Source: Klenkia brasiliensis (GTDB lineage Bacteria; Actinomycetota; Actinomycetes; Mycobacteriales; Geodermatophilaceae). Taken from it: a stretch of 64,000 bases of DNA. The stretch lies in assembly GCF_900100695.1 (NCBI RefSeq), contig NZ_FNCF01000004.1:186001-250000 (forward strand). Reading direction: 5' to 3'. This document shows positions 42,691 through 51,486 of this stretch, piece by piece (the first letter of the stretch is position 1; the number at the start of each line of letters is the position of its first letter). The translations under genes and the position numbers were made by a program. Below the pieces are notes generated by a model. That model ran no database searches. It was not told where the DNA came from and worked only from the letters and a program-made list of their open reading frames with translations.

Positions 42691-43589
42691 GCCGTCGTCC
42701 GGGGGCGGCGGCGGTCCAGGGCGGAGATGAGCACGAGCAGCCCCCAGGTGAGCAGCAGGGAGAGCACCGACACCGACACCGACAGCTGCGGTGAGGCGCC
42801 GGAGATCTCGACGATCCAGGTCGGGAAGGTGCGGAAGCCCAGCAGCGAGGCGATGGTGAACTCGCCGAGCACGAGGGCGAGGGTGAGGAAGGCGGCGTTG
42901 AGCACCGCGGTGCGCAGCGCCGGGACCACGACGGTGACCAGCACCCGCGGCCAGGACGCACCCAGGTTGCGGGCGGCCTCGGTGAGCGTGCCCAGGTCGA
43001 CCGCCCGCACCCCGGCGTCCAGTGCCCGGTGCGCGAAGGGCAGGGCGAGGACGACGTAGACCAGCACGAGGATCCAGGGCAGGTCGGGCTCCTGGAGCGC
43101 GAAGAAGGCGTCGGCCAGCGGGGTCCCGTAGAAGTGGTCCGGTGCCCAGGACAGCACGCTGCGCACCCCCACCACGAGGGCGATCGGCGGCAGCACCAGC
43201 GGCAGCAGGCAGAGGAACTCGACCACCCGGCGCACCCGCGGCAGCCGCAGGGTGACCAGCACGACCGTGGGCAGCAGGAGCAGCAGGGTGCCGGCCACGG
43301 TGAGCAGCCCGAGGGTCAGCGACCGGCCGAAGGTCTCGGCGAACCCGTCGGCCGACGGGATGCCGGTGTACCAGCGGGCGGTCAGCCCACCGGTGCCGCG
43401 GTCGCGGACGGTGAAGGCCACCGAGGCCGCGATGGGCACCAGGAAGTACGCGCCGAGCACGGTGAACAGCACGGCGCGGGCGACGCGCACCCCGGCGCGA
43501 CGGGGACCGCGGCGACCGGTGGGCGCGGGGCCGGGGTCCACCGCGGCGGCCGCGGCCGGGAGGCCGGCCGCGGTGTCGACGGCGGTCAT
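42687..43589 (-). CDS. ABC transporter permease (second subunit)
   Basis: 300 aa from ATG 43589. Six helices with the EAA loop AARNLGASWPRVLVTVVVPA. FLCLLPLVLPPIALVVGVRS and LGEFTIASLLGFRTFPTWIV are typical of PotC/PhnV/AfuB second permeases. Overlaps both neighbours by 4 bases, hence tightly co-translated. Partner of the permease at 43586. Confidence 0.92.
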   Translation of the reverse strand: MTAVDTAAGLPAAAAAVDPGPAPTGRRGPRRAGVRVARAVLFTVLGAYFLVPIAASVAFTVRDRGTGGLTARWYTGIPSADGFAETFGRSLTLGLLTVAGTLLLLLPTVVLVTLRLPRVRRVVEFLCLLPLVLPPIALVVGVRSVLSWAPDHFYGTPLADAFFALQEPDLPWILVLVYVVLALPFAHRALDAGVRAVDLGTLTEAARNLGASWPRVLVTVVVPALRTAVLNAAFLTLALVLGEFTIASLLGFRTFPTWIVEISGASPQLSVSVSVLSLLLTWGLLVLISALDRRRPRTTA

Positions 43590-44521
43590 GCCGACCACCG
43601 GCTCGCCCGGCGCTGCAGCCAGCCGTAGACCAGCATGACCGCGCCGACCAGCACGACCATGCCCAGCGCCAGGGCCTTGCCCTGCGCCTCGGAGCCGACC
43701 AGCACGTTGGAGGACAGCGCGTCGGCGATCTGCAGGGTGACCAACGGGATGCTGCTGCCGACCAGGGCGCGGGCGGTGGCGTAGGCGGCGAACGCCGAGG
43801 CGAACAGCAGCACGGAGGCACCGAGCACCGAGGGCAGGAGCACGGGCCCGCCCACCCGGCGCCAGTACTGCCAGCCCGAACCGCCCAGGACGTCGGAGGC
43901 CTCCCGCCACTGCGGGCGCAGTCCCTCCAGCGCGGGGGTGATGGTGAGGACCATGAGCGGCACCAGGAAGTAGAGGTAGACCAGCGCGAGCCCGGTCGTG
44001 GAGTACAGGGAGGCGCCGAGGGTGATGCCGAGGTCGGACAGCAGCGCGGTGACCACGCCGGCGTTGCCGATGGCGGCGATGAAGGCGAAGGCCAGCGGGA
44101 TGCCGCCGAAGTTGGCCAGCACGCCCGACGCGGTGAGCAGCAGCCGGCGCAGCAGCCGGCCGCGCCGCACCGAGAGCATCGCCGCGGCCAGCCCCAGGCC
44201 CAGGACCGTGCCCAGCGCCGCGGTGACGAGGGACAGCCGCAGGCTGCCCAGGTAGGCCCGGCCGTAGGCGCCGGTGGTCACCGAGGTGATGGCCGAGGTG
44301 GACCAGGTGTCCTCGTAGGTGACCGGGTCGGTGACCCGGAAGGCCTCGACGGCGAGCACGACGACCGGCAGCAGCAGGACGACACCGACGAGCAGGAAGA
44401 ACGGCAGGGTGCCCAGCACCGCGGGCAGGGCCCCCCGGCGCCGGTGGCGCCGGGGGACCGCTGCGGTCGTGCGGGGGGTGGTGCCGGGGCCGGTGCTCAG
44501 CCCGAGATCTCCGCGTTCCAC
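43586..44521 (-). CDS. ABC transporter permease (first subunit)
   Basis: 311 aa with six helices. GSLRLSLVTAALGTVLGLGL, NFGGIPLAFAFIAAIGNAGV, YLYFLVPLMVLTITPALEGL, and the coupling loop EASDVLGGSGWQYWRRVGGP VLLPS (split). The start is uncertain: GTG 44521 (used) overlaps the binding-protein gene by 25 bases. CTG 44500 would give a 4-base overlap (CTGA) like every other junction in this operon and has GGAG 8 bases upstream. A CTG start is therefore a real possibility. Confidence 0.88.
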   Translation of the reverse strand: MERGDLGLSTGPGTTPRTTAAVPRRHRRRGALPAVLGTLPFFLLVGVVLLLPVVVLAVEAFRVTDPVTYEDTWSTSAITSVTTGAYGRAYLGSLRLSLVTAALGTVLGLGLAAAMLSVRRGRLLRRLLLTASGVLANFGGIPLAFAFIAAIGNAGVVTALLSDLGITLGASLYSTTGLALVYLYFLVPLMVLTITPALEGLRPQWREASDVLGGSGWQYWRRVGGPVLLPSVLGASVLLFASAFAAYATARALVGSSIPLVTLQIADALSSNVLVGSEAQGKALALGMVVLVGAVMLVYGWLQRRASRWSA

Positions 44522-45645
44522 CGGCTGGCGACGACCTGCTGGGCGGCGGAGTTCTGCTCCTGGGTCGGGAACTCCGCGGTGCCCGACACCGACGGCAGGG
44601 CGGCGAGGGACTCGGCGTCGGCGGTGCCGTCGGACTCCATCACCGGCAGCCGGACCGGCCGGGCGCCGCCGGCCAGCCAGATGTTCTGGCCCTCGTCGCT
44701 GTAGAGGAACTCCTGCCACAGCCGGGCCGCGGCCGGGTGCGGGGCGTAGGCGCTGATGGCCTGGCTGTAGTAGCCGCCGAACAGGCCGTCGGTGGGCACG
44801 TTGACCTCCCAGGTGACGCCCTGGTCGGCCAGGTCGCCGGTCAGCGAGGCGTTGAGGTAGTCCCAGTCGATGGCCAGCGGGGTCTCGCCCGACTGGATGG
44901 TGGCCGGGGTGACCTCGACCGGGTTGAAGTTCCCGGCGTCCTTGACCTGGCGGAAGAAGTCCACGCCCGGGCCGATGTCGTCCAGGCTGCCGCCGTTGGC
45001 CAGCGACGCGGCCCAGACGCCGCCGAAGGCGGCCGCGGCCTGGGTCGGGTTGCCGTTGAGGGCGACCTGGCCGGCGTACTGCGGGTCGAGCAGCTCCTCG
45101 AAGCTGGTCGGGCAGGTGGTCACGACCGAGGCGTTGCAGCCGATGGAGACGTAGCCGCCGTAGTCGTTGTACCAGAGGCCGGTGTTCTCCTTCTGGTCGT
45201 CGGGGATGTCGTCCCAGGTGGCCACCTGGTAGGGCGCGAGCAGGTCCTGCGCGGCGGCCTGCTGGGCGAAGGAGGTGCCCAGGTCCAGCACGTCGGGGGC
45301 GCGGTCCTGACCGCGCTGGCTGGTGACCGCGTTCAGCTCGTCCTGGCTGGAGCCGTCCGGGTTGACCGAGTTGATCTCGATGTCGTACTTCTGCGAGAAG
45401 GTGTCGAGCATGGTGCCGTAGTTGGCCCAGGTCGGCGGCAGGGCGATCACGTTGAGGGTGCCCTCGGCCTGGGCCGCCTGCACCAGTGCGTCCATGCTGC
45501 CGAAGTCGGCGAGCGAGGTCGCCGAGGCGGCGTCGCCGTCGCCGCCGGAGGCGCTGCCGCCGCCGGAGTCGCCCGAGCCGCAGGCCGTGAGGGCCAGGGC
45601 AGCGGTGAAGAGCACGGCCACCGGCCGCACGAGGGTCGTCCGCAC
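44497..45645 (-). CDS. ABC transporter substrate-binding lipoprotein
   Basis: 382 aa from GTG 45645 with GGGAG 5 bases before; an in-frame GTG 45651 overlaps that site and is less likely. Lipobox ALALTACGSG, Gly/Ser linker, then an extracellular solute-binding domain: TLNVIALPPTWANYGTMLDT, FSQKYDIEINSVNPDGSSQD, APDVLDLGTSFAQQAAAQDL, GETPLAIDWDYLNASL and GARPVRLPV. The domain resembles the iron(III)/phosphonate/spermidine group; the ligand cannot be chosen from the sequence. First gene of the importer operon. Confidence 0.92.
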   Translation of the reverse strand: MRTTLVRPVAVLFTAALALTACGSGDSGGGSASGGDGDAASATSLADFGSMDALVQAAQAEGTLNVIALPPTWANYGTMLDTFSQKYDIEINSVNPDGSSQDELNAVTSQRGQDRAPDVLDLGTSFAQQAAAQDLLAPYQVATWDDIPDDQKENTGLWYNDYGGYVSIGCNASVVTTCPTSFEELLDPQYAGQVALNGNPTQAAAAFGGVWAASLANGGSLDDIGPGVDFFRQVKDAGNFNPVEVTPATIQSGETPLAIDWDYLNASLTGDLADQGVTWEVNVPTDGLFGGYYSQAISAYAPHPAAARLWQEFLYSDEGQNIWLAGGARPVRLPVMESDGTADAESLAALPSVSGTAEFPTQEQNSAAQQVVASRWNAEISG

Positions 45646-45803
45646 AGTCACTCCCGTTCCAGGGGCCGCCGCCCGGGCCCCGGGTGGGACCGGCGTGGCG
45701 AGCCGTCTGGAAGTAGGCGGTGCGCGACTGGACCGGCCCCGACGCCGGAGCGGCGCCCAGGTGAAGAGCAGGTGGCGGATCGGGTGCGTCGTCCCGGTGC
45801 GGG
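45646..45803. promoter_or_regulatory. Upstream region of the ABC importer operon
   Basis: 158 bases between the importer and the MacB permease stop. The frame is open here in phase with the binding protein but lacks signal-like character. It includes cctacttccagacgg (minus strand), a possible promoter core. Nothing else recognised. Confidence 0.3.
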
Positions 45804-47084
45804 TCACGTGCCCCCGCGCAGCGCCTCGACCGGCTCGACGCGGGCGGCGCGGCGGGCCGGCAGACCACCGGCGGCCAGGCCCAGGACGGCGCCCAGCAGC
45901 GTGCCGCCGAGCGCGGTCCACGGGTCGACGACCGGGCTCCACCCCCGGGCGACGGAGATGCCGACGACGGCGAGCACCCCGACCGCGGCGCCGATGAGCC
46001 CGCCGAGCAGGCCGATGACCACCGACTCGGCCATGAACTGCCCGGCGATCTGGCGGCGGGTCGCCCCGACCGCCCGCCGCAGCCCGATCTCCCCGATCCG
46101 CTCGACGACCGAGAGCATGGTGACGTTGGCGATCCCGACCCCGCCGGCCAGCAGCACCACCACCGAGAGGATGACGAACACGCCGTTGACGTCGGCCTGC
46201 ACGGCCCGGCCGAGCTGCGAGCGGGCCGACGGAGCGTTCACCTCGACGGTCTCCGGGGCGTCGGGCGCCAGCGCCAGCGGCGCCTGCTCGGCGAGCTGCG
46301 GACCGGCTCCGACGGCGATGTGGGCCTGCAGGTCGCCGGGGGCGCGCAGCCCGAAGTCCGCCCGCGCGGTGCCGGTGGGCAGGACGACCGCGTCCAGCAG
46401 CTCGGCGCGGACATCGGTGGCGTCGACGATGCCCAGCACCGCGTAGGCGATGCCGTCGACGAACACCGACGGCTGGCTGTCCACCCGGTCCACACCCAGC
46501 CGCTCCGCCGCGCGGCTGCCGAGCACCACCACCCGGTCCCCGCGCGCGTCGTGCCCGGAGTCGAAGAACCGCCCCGTCGCCAGGTGCCCGCCGACGGTGT
46601 CGAGCAGCCCGGCGGACGCCGCGTACAGCGCGGGCGGGGCGACCGGCGCCTGGGACGGGTCGTTGACCGCGACGGCGGTGACGGTCGCCTCCGGCAGCGA
46701 CAGCTCCGCCAGCAGCGCCGCGGAGTCGACCCCGGCCAGCCGCTCCAGCCGGTCGACGGCGTCCCAGGGCAGCGTGCCGGTGGCGACCGTCTCGCCCCCT
46801 CCGGTGCTCGCCGTCGCCGGGGTGACCACCAGCGCGGTGGCGGCCGCGGCGTCGAACTGCCGGGCGATCTGCGCGGCGGCCGTCTGGGCGAAGCCGATGG
46901 TCGCGATCAGGGCGGCGACCCCGAGCACGGTGCCCACCACGGTGGTGACCAGCCGGCCGGGCCGCGCGCCGATGTCGGCGGTGGCCTCCCCGAGCAGGTC
47001 GGTGAGGCCGAACCGGTCGCGGGCCGGGACCGGGTCGACGGCGGACGGCGGGGCGGCACCGCGTCGGCGGCGGGGCAGCCTCAC
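45804..47084 (-). CDS. MacB/FtsX-type ABC transporter permease
   Basis: 426 aa from GTG 47084. TM1 (LVTTVVGTVLGVAALIATIG), a large extracytoplasmic MacB_PCD domain of about 220 aa, then three C-terminal helices with the FtsX signature NVTMLSVVERIGEIGLRRAV GATRR (split) and ILSVVVLLAGGVGIANVTML. These permeases couple ATP hydrolysis to extracytoplasmic work rather than direct transport. Overlaps the ATPase stop by 4 bases. Last gene of the four-gene operon lipoprotein-adaptor-ATPase-permease. Confidence 0.93.
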   Translation of the reverse strand: MRLPRRRRGAAPPSAVDPVPARDRFGLTDLLGEATADIGARPGRLVTTVVGTVLGVAALIATIGFAQTAAAQIARQFDAAAATALVVTPATASTGGGETVATGTLPWDAVDRLERLAGVDSAALLAELSLPEATVTAVAVNDPSQAPVAPPALYAASAGLLDTVGGHLATGRFFDSGHDARGDRVVVLGSRAAERLGVDRVDSQPSVFVDGIAYAVLGIVDATDVRAELLDAVVLPTGTARADFGLRAPGDLQAHIAVGAGPQLAEQAPLALAPDAPETVEVNAPSARSQLGRAVQADVNGVFVILSVVVLLAGGVGIANVTMLSVVERIGEIGLRRAVGATRRQIAGQFMAESVVIGLLGGLIGAAVGVLAVVGISVARGWSPVVDPWTALGGTLLGAVLGLAAGGLPARRAARVEPVEALRGGT

Positions 47085-47797
47085 ACCTCCTCCGCGCGGC
47101 CGTCGGCCAGCCGCACGCAGCGTCGCGCACGGCGTGCGACGGCGGCGTCGTGGGTGATGACCACGAGGGTGAGCCCGTCGCCGTGGAGGTCCTCGAACAG
47201 CTCCATGATGCCGCCGGTGGTGGTCTGGTCGAGGTTGCCGGTGGGCTCGTCGGCCAGCAGCACCCGCGGCCGGGTGGCGACCGCGCGGGCGACCGCGACC
47301 CGCTGCCGCTCGCCGCCGGAGAGCCGACCGGGCAGGAAGGCGACCCGGTGCCCGAGCCCGACCCGCTCCAGCGCCTCGCGTGCGCGCGGCTCGCGCTCGT
47401 CCCGGGGCGTACCGGCGTAGAGCATCGGCAGGAGCACGTTGTCCAGCACGGTGCGCCGCGACATGAGGTGGAAGGCCTGGAACACGAACCCCAGCTGCCG
47501 GGCCCGGACGGCCGCGCGCTGGTCCTCGCTGAGCGTGCTGGTCAGGATGCCGCCCAGCCGGTACTCACCGACCGTGGGCCGGTCGAGCAGGCCGAGGATG
47601 TTGAGCATCGTGGACTTCCCCGACCCGCTGGGCCCGACGATCGACAGGTAGTCCCCGGCCGCGACCGTCAGGTTCACGCCCTTGAGCGCCTGCACCTCCG
47701 GCGGCCCCGGGAACGAGCGGGTCACGTCGCGCAGCTCGATGGCCGGCTCGGTGCCCGGCCCGGCGTGCCGGGCGCCGGTCGCTGCCGGGGCGGTCAC
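47081..47797 (-). CDS. MacB/LolD-type ABC transporter ATP-binding protein
   Basis: 238 aa from GTG 47797. Walker A GPSGSGKST, Q-loop LGFVFQAFHLMSRRTVLDNV, signature LSGGERQRVAVARAV, Walker B VLLADEPTGNLDQ, switch His VVITHDAAVARRA. LADEPTGNLD is diagnostic for the MacB/LolD/FtsE branch. Start and stop overlap both neighbours. Works with the FtsX-like permease at 45804. Confidence 0.95.
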   Translation of the reverse strand: MTAPAATGARHAGPGTEPAIELRDVTRSFPGPPEVQALKGVNLTVAAGDYLSIVGPSGSGKSTMLNILGLLDRPTVGEYRLGGILTSTLSEDQRAAVRARQLGFVFQAFHLMSRRTVLDNVLLPMLYAGTPRDEREPRAREALERVGLGHRVAFLPGRLSGGERQRVAVARAVATRPRVLLADEPTGNLDQTTTGGIMELFEDLHGDGLTLVVITHDAAVARRARRCVRLADGRAEEV

Positions 47798-49359
47798 CGC
47801 CCGACCACCACGAGGTCGCCCTCGCCCAGCTCGCCCCCGGTGGGCGTGACCTCGACGGCGCCGTCGGCGGCCAGGCCGGTGTCCACGGTGACCAGCCGCG
47901 TCGCCGCGCGCTCCCCGTCGCGGGGGTCGCCGTCCACCACCTCGACGCGGGACTCCCCGCCGGGGCCGGCGGAGAGCGCGGCCAGCGGGACCGACAGCAC
48001 GTCGCCCTCGGTGGCGCCGACCGGGATCTGCACGCGGACGTTGGCGCCCTGCAGCGCGGTGATCTGCTCGGGGGTCAGCGGTGCCGGCTCCAGCTCGACG
48101 GTCCACCGGTCCTCGGCGTCGGTCCCGGGGGTCACCGCGGTGACGGTGGCGGCCTGCTCGCCCCCCTCGGGCAGGTCGAAGGCCGCGGTGAGGCCGGGGG
48201 AGAGCAGGCGGGCGTCGGCCGCGGCGACCGTGCCGCTCAGCCCCAGGGTGGCACCGGAGACGGTCATGGCGGCGCCCTCCAGCACGGCGCCGCGGCGCAG
48301 CTCGGTGGCGTCGACCCGCCGGGGGAGCTGGGGCAGGTAGAGCACCTCGCCGGCGGGCAGGGAGGGCAGCGCGTCCTGGCGGGCCTGGGCCAGGGCGTCC
48401 TGGGCCTGGTCGACCAGCTGCTGGGCCCCGGTGACCGCGGCCCGCTCCTCCGTGGTGCTGCGCGGCGCCCCGAGCTGCTGGCGCTGCAGCTGGGCGAGCG
48501 CCAGCGCGTCCCGCAGGTCGCCGATCGTGGCGGTGTCGCCGGGGTCTGCGGCCAGGGCCGCGTCGAGGGCGCGCTGGGCGCTGGCCACCGCGTTGTCCGC
48601 CGTCCGCACCTCGACCGGGCCGGGGCCGGCCTGCGCGGCGGTCAGCGCGGCCTGCGCCGCGGTGAGCCCCTGCTGGGCGGAGGTGACCGCCTCGGACGCG
48701 GCGGACACCGCGTCCGCGGCGCCCTCCTCGCCGGCGGGTGCGGGGTAGCCGGCCTGGGCGTAGAGGGTGCCGATGGCCGCGGCGGCCGTCCCGTCGAAGA
48801 GGTTGCTGGCCGGGTCGCCGGCGTCCAGGCCGACGGCGCGCATGGCCTCCTTGAACTGGACGACGTCCGGGCCGGACACCCCGACCCGCAGCGTGCGGTA
48901 GGCTGGCAGCTCGCCGGGCAGCACGATGACCGGCCGACCGGCCAGCTCCAGCGCCACCGAGAGCGGGCCGAGCTCCGCGCCCACCTCGGGCACCTGCCCG
49001 GTGACGACGGCCGGCCCGGACAGCGTCGAGGTGTCGACGGTGACCTCGACCGGGTCGGCGTAGGCGACCTCGCCGCGGATGGTGACGTCGTTGCTCAGCT
49101 GGCCGAGCTCGACCGGGGCGGTGACCAGGCCCGGCGCGGGGGTGTCGGCGGCCGCGTCGTCCGGGACCAGCACGAACCGACCGAGCACGAGCCCCGCGAC
49201 CAGGGCGACCACGGCCACGAGTGCGGTGAGCCCGAGCGTGCGGTTGCGCCGCGCGAGGGCCGCCCACGCGGCGAGCCGGGCGCGTCGTCCCCCGGTGGCG
49301 GGGTCGGCGGGGTCGGTCGGGTCGACGGGGTCGAGCGCGGCGGTGGCGTCCCGGTCCAC
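47794..49359 (-). CDS. HlyD/MacA-like membrane-fusion adaptor
   Basis: 521 aa from GTG 49359. One N-terminal transmembrane helix (LGLTALVAVVALVAGLVLGR). An extracytoplasmic region begins with a beta barrel (TIRGEVAYADPVEVTVDTST) and a peptidoglycan_binding_1-like stretch (GVSGPDVVQFKEAMRAVGLD, LFDGTAAAAIGTLYAQAGYP). Then comes an Ala/Gln-rich coiled coil (about 235-340, SAASEAVTSAQQGLTAAQAA), a second barrel and a C-terminal strand region. This is the actinobacterial version of MacA with an embedded wall-binding motif. Overlaps the ATPase start and follows the lipoprotein by 2 bases. Confidence 0.9.
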   Translation of the reverse strand: MDRDATAALDPVDPTDPADPATGGRRARLAAWAALARRNRTLGLTALVAVVALVAGLVLGRFVLVPDDAAADTPAPGLVTAPVELGQLSNDVTIRGEVAYADPVEVTVDTSTLSGPAVVTGQVPEVGAELGPLSVALELAGRPVIVLPGELPAYRTLRVGVSGPDVVQFKEAMRAVGLDAGDPASNLFDGTAAAAIGTLYAQAGYPAPAGEEGAADAVSAASEAVTSAQQGLTAAQAALTAAQAGPGPVEVRTADNAVASAQRALDAALAADPGDTATIGDLRDALALAQLQRQQLGAPRSTTEERAAVTGAQQLVDQAQDALAQARQDALPSLPAGEVLYLPQLPRRVDATELRRGAVLEGAAMTVSGATLGLSGTVAAADARLLSPGLTAAFDLPEGGEQAATVTAVTPGTDAEDRWTVELEPAPLTPEQITALQGANVRVQIPVGATEGDVLSVPLAALSAGPGGESRVEVVDGDPRDGERAATRLVTVDTGLAADGAVEVTPTGGELGEGDLVVVGR

Positions 49360-49361
49360 GC

Positions 49362-50363
49362 TCAGTCCTGCTCGGCCGCGGCGCGCAGCGCCTCGAGCTC
49401 GGTCCGGTGGTCGTCCACGAACTGCTGCTCCAGCTCGTTCTGGATGCTGGTCTGCCGGTCGCGGTAGTCGGTCTCCTCGCGGCAGTCCAGGTCGGCCAGG
49501 GCCAGCTCGACCTCGCGCTCGCCCAGGGCGTCCATGGCCGCCTGGTCGGGCTCGACGTACTCCTCGCCCGAGCCGCCGGCCTCGTACAGCGCGTTCTGCT
49601 CGTCGTAGATCGAGTTCTGCGCGTCCCACTGCTGGGCGAACCCGGGGTGGCCCGCGGCGTCCATGCAGGCCGCCCACTCGCCGTCCAGCGCGCTCATCTC
49701 CGGCGACTCACCGGTACTGGTCCAGAACTCGTCCATCGCCTCGAACAGCGACGCGAACTCCGCCGACTGCGACAGGTCCTCGGCCTCGTACACCTCGTGC
49801 TGGGCGGCGCCGTAGCAGCCGCTGTCCTCCCAGTCGTACTCGTAGCTGCCGTCCTCCATGGCGGCCATCTGCTCCTCGGTCGGCGCCGGACCGCTCAGCG
49901 CCTCGTAGAAGGCGGTCTGCTCGGACTCCGAGAGGCTCTCGACGTAGTCGCCGTCCGGGTCGACGTACTCCTCGCCGGTGTCCTCGGGCACGTCGTCACG
50001 GCCGGGGAAGTCGACCGCGCCGTAGCCGTACTGCGACACCCACGCCCGGTCGTCGGGCTCCCACTCGTACTCGGTGCCGCCACCCCAGCTGAGGTTCGCC
50101 GTGTTCGGGACGTACTCGAAGCCCTGCTCCTGCATGCAGTCGGCGACCAGCTCCTCGACGCGCCGGTTCTGGTCCTCGGACTGCCGCTGCTGCTCCTCCT
50201 CGGACAGGTCGCCGCCCCAGACGGCGTCCAGGTACGCGCTCAGCGGCGAGGTGGTCTCCTCCGCCGCGGCCTCGCCGCCGCCCCCGGAGGAGGAGCAGCC
50301 GGCCAGGACGAGGGCCGCGGCGGCCGCGGCGAGGACGGTGCCGGGCAGACGACGAACGCGCAT
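49362..50363 (-). CDS. Acidic lipoprotein of the MacAB-like operon
   Basis: 333 aa from ATG 50363. Lipobox ALVLAGCSSSG followed by a Gly/Glu linker. The mature protein is extremely acidic and rich in Tyr, Trp and Gln, with repeated EEYVDPDGDYVESL / EEYVEPDQAAMDAL-like segments and four or more cysteines in conserved-looking settings (VADCMQEQGF, DSGCYGAAQHEV, EWAACMDAAGHPGF, ADLDCREETDYRD). No enzyme motif. Lipoproteins of this kind head MacAB-like operons in actinobacteria, suggesting a ligand-binding or sensing part of the exporter. Function unknown. Confidence 0.85.
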   Translation of the reverse strand: MRVRRLPGTVLAAAAAALVLAGCSSSGGGGEAAAEETTSPLSAYLDAVWGGDLSEEEQQRQSEDQNRRVEELVADCMQEQGFEYVPNTANLSWGGGTEYEWEPDDRAWVSQYGYGAVDFPGRDDVPEDTGEEYVDPDGDYVESLSESEQTAFYEALSGPAPTEEQMAAMEDGSYEYDWEDSGCYGAAQHEVYEAEDLSQSAEFASLFEAMDEFWTSTGESPEMSALDGEWAACMDAAGHPGFAQQWDAQNSIYDEQNALYEAGGSGEEYVEPDQAAMDALGEREVELALADLDCREETDYRDRQTSIQNELEQQFVDDHRTELEALRAAAEQD

Positions 50364-50589
50364 GGGATCTCCTCCGGGTTGCGGTGTGCCCGGACAGTAG
50401 GACAATCACAGCTTTCTCCGAGTCATCCCCGAGTCGGATTCCCAGGTGGTCCTGCCAGACGACCGGTTGATCCCGGTCCGGACCGGGCCCGCGGGGACAG
50501 GTGGCCCGTCGACCGCCACCCGCGTCAGGCCCCCCGTTGCAGGGGTGTCCCGGTCATCCGCAAGCCGGGACTTGCGGTGGACAACCACT
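50364..50589. other. Upstream region of the lipoprotein operon
   Basis: Together with 50590-50700 this is a 337-base gap between divergent operons. The part near the lipoprotein has ggagatccc (minus strand) as ribosome-binding site and acaatcac (about 50402) as an AT-richer core. Open frames across it show no family resemblance. Confidence 0.4.
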
Positions 50590-50635
50590 GCGCTTTCGTT
50601 GCGCTTTCGTTACTTGACGCTCGCTTTCGCTTTCT
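50590..50635 (+). promoter_or_regulatory. Candidate DeoR-type operator with tandem CTTTCG repeats
   Basis: The exact 11-mer GCGCTTTCGTT occurs twice in tandem (50590-50600, 50601-50611). CTTTCG recurs at 50624-50629 and CTTTCT at 50630-50635. A TTGACG -35-like hexamer (50614-50619) lies between the two groups. CTTTC repeats are usual in DeoR-family operators, so this is probably where the adjacent DeoR protein represses the rhamnose operon. Confidence 0.65.
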
Positions 50636-50700
50636 CCAAGGTTGCGGCCTGGGTCACAGAGACCCAGCTCACGGACAGCCAGGGCGGAGGTGACGGCGCG

Positions 50701-51486
50701 GTGGTCGCACTCGACGAGTTCGCCCGGTCGGAGGCGATCCTGCAGGCGCTCGAGGTGGTCGGTCGGGTGCAGGTGACCGAGCTGGCGGCCCAGCTCGGCG
50801 TCTCCACCGTCACCATCCGCAAGGACCTCGAGGCGCTCGAGCAGCGCTCGGCGCTGCGCCGGGTCCGCGGCGGCGCGGTCGCGACCCCGGCCGCCGAGGA
50901 GGGCGCCTTCGAGACCCGCCTGCGCCACCGGCAGGCGGCGAAGGAGGCCATCGCCGAAGCGGTCGCGCCCCTGGTGCGCGACGGCGACGTCATCGCCCTG
51001 GACTCCTCGACCAGCTGCTGGTACCTGGCTGCCCAGCTCGTCGACCGCCGGGGCCTGGTGGTCATCACCACCAGCCTGCCCACGGCCACCCTGCTCAGCG
51101 AGCGCACCGACGCCACCGTCGTCATGCCCGGCGGCACGGTGCGCCGCTCGGCGCGGTCCCTCGTCGGCCACGTCGGCGACGTCCTCGCCGGCCGGGGCCG
51201 GATCGACCGGGGCTTCCTGGGCGGTCACGGCATCTCCGCCGAGCGCGGCCTGCTCGACCTCGCCAGCGAGGAGGCCGCGGCCAAGGCGCAGCTGGCCGAC
51301 GCCTGCGACCTGGTCTACGGCCTGCTGGACTCCAGCAAGTTCGGCAGCTTCTCCATCCACACCTGCGTCCCGGTCGACCGGTTGACCGCCGTCTACACCG
51401 ACTCGGGGGTCGACCCCGCGGCCGCGGCGGCGATCAAGTCCGCCGGGGTCCCCGTGCACGCCGTCGAGGTCGAGGCCGGCCGGTGA
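50701..51486 (+). CDS. DeoR/GlpR-family transcriptional regulator
   Basis: 261 aa from GTG 50701 with GGAGG 10 bases upstream. N-terminal DeoR helix-turn-helix: VQVTELAAQLGVSTVTIRKD LEALEQR (split) with the RRVRGGAV wing. The C-terminal DeoR sensor domain has DVIALDSSTSCWYLAAQL, TTSLPTATLLSERTDATVVM PGGTVRR (split), and DRGFLGGHGISAERGLLD. Such sensors bind phosphorylated sugars; here probably a rhamnose intermediate. GTG of rhamnulokinase overlaps its stop, so it regulates its own operon. Confidence 0.93.
   Translation: MVALDEFARSEAILQALEVVGRVQVTELAAQLGVSTVTIRKDLEALEQRSALRRVRGGAVATPAAEEGAFETRLRHRQAAKEAIAEAVAPLVRDGDVIALDSSTSCWYLAAQLVDRRGLVVITTSLPTATLLSERTDATVVMPGGTVRRSARSLVGHVGDVLAGRGRIDRGFLGGHGISAERGLLDLASEEAAAKAQLADACDLVYGLLDSSKFGSFSIHTCVPVDRLTAVYTDSGVDPAAAAAIKSAGVPVHAVEVEAGR

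Noticed and set aside
45646-45803. Leader peptide before the ABC importer
   Set aside because: The in-phase frame upstream of the binding protein lacks the LL...R.VD.GR..LC core seen in the sulfur leaders and has no separate stop.
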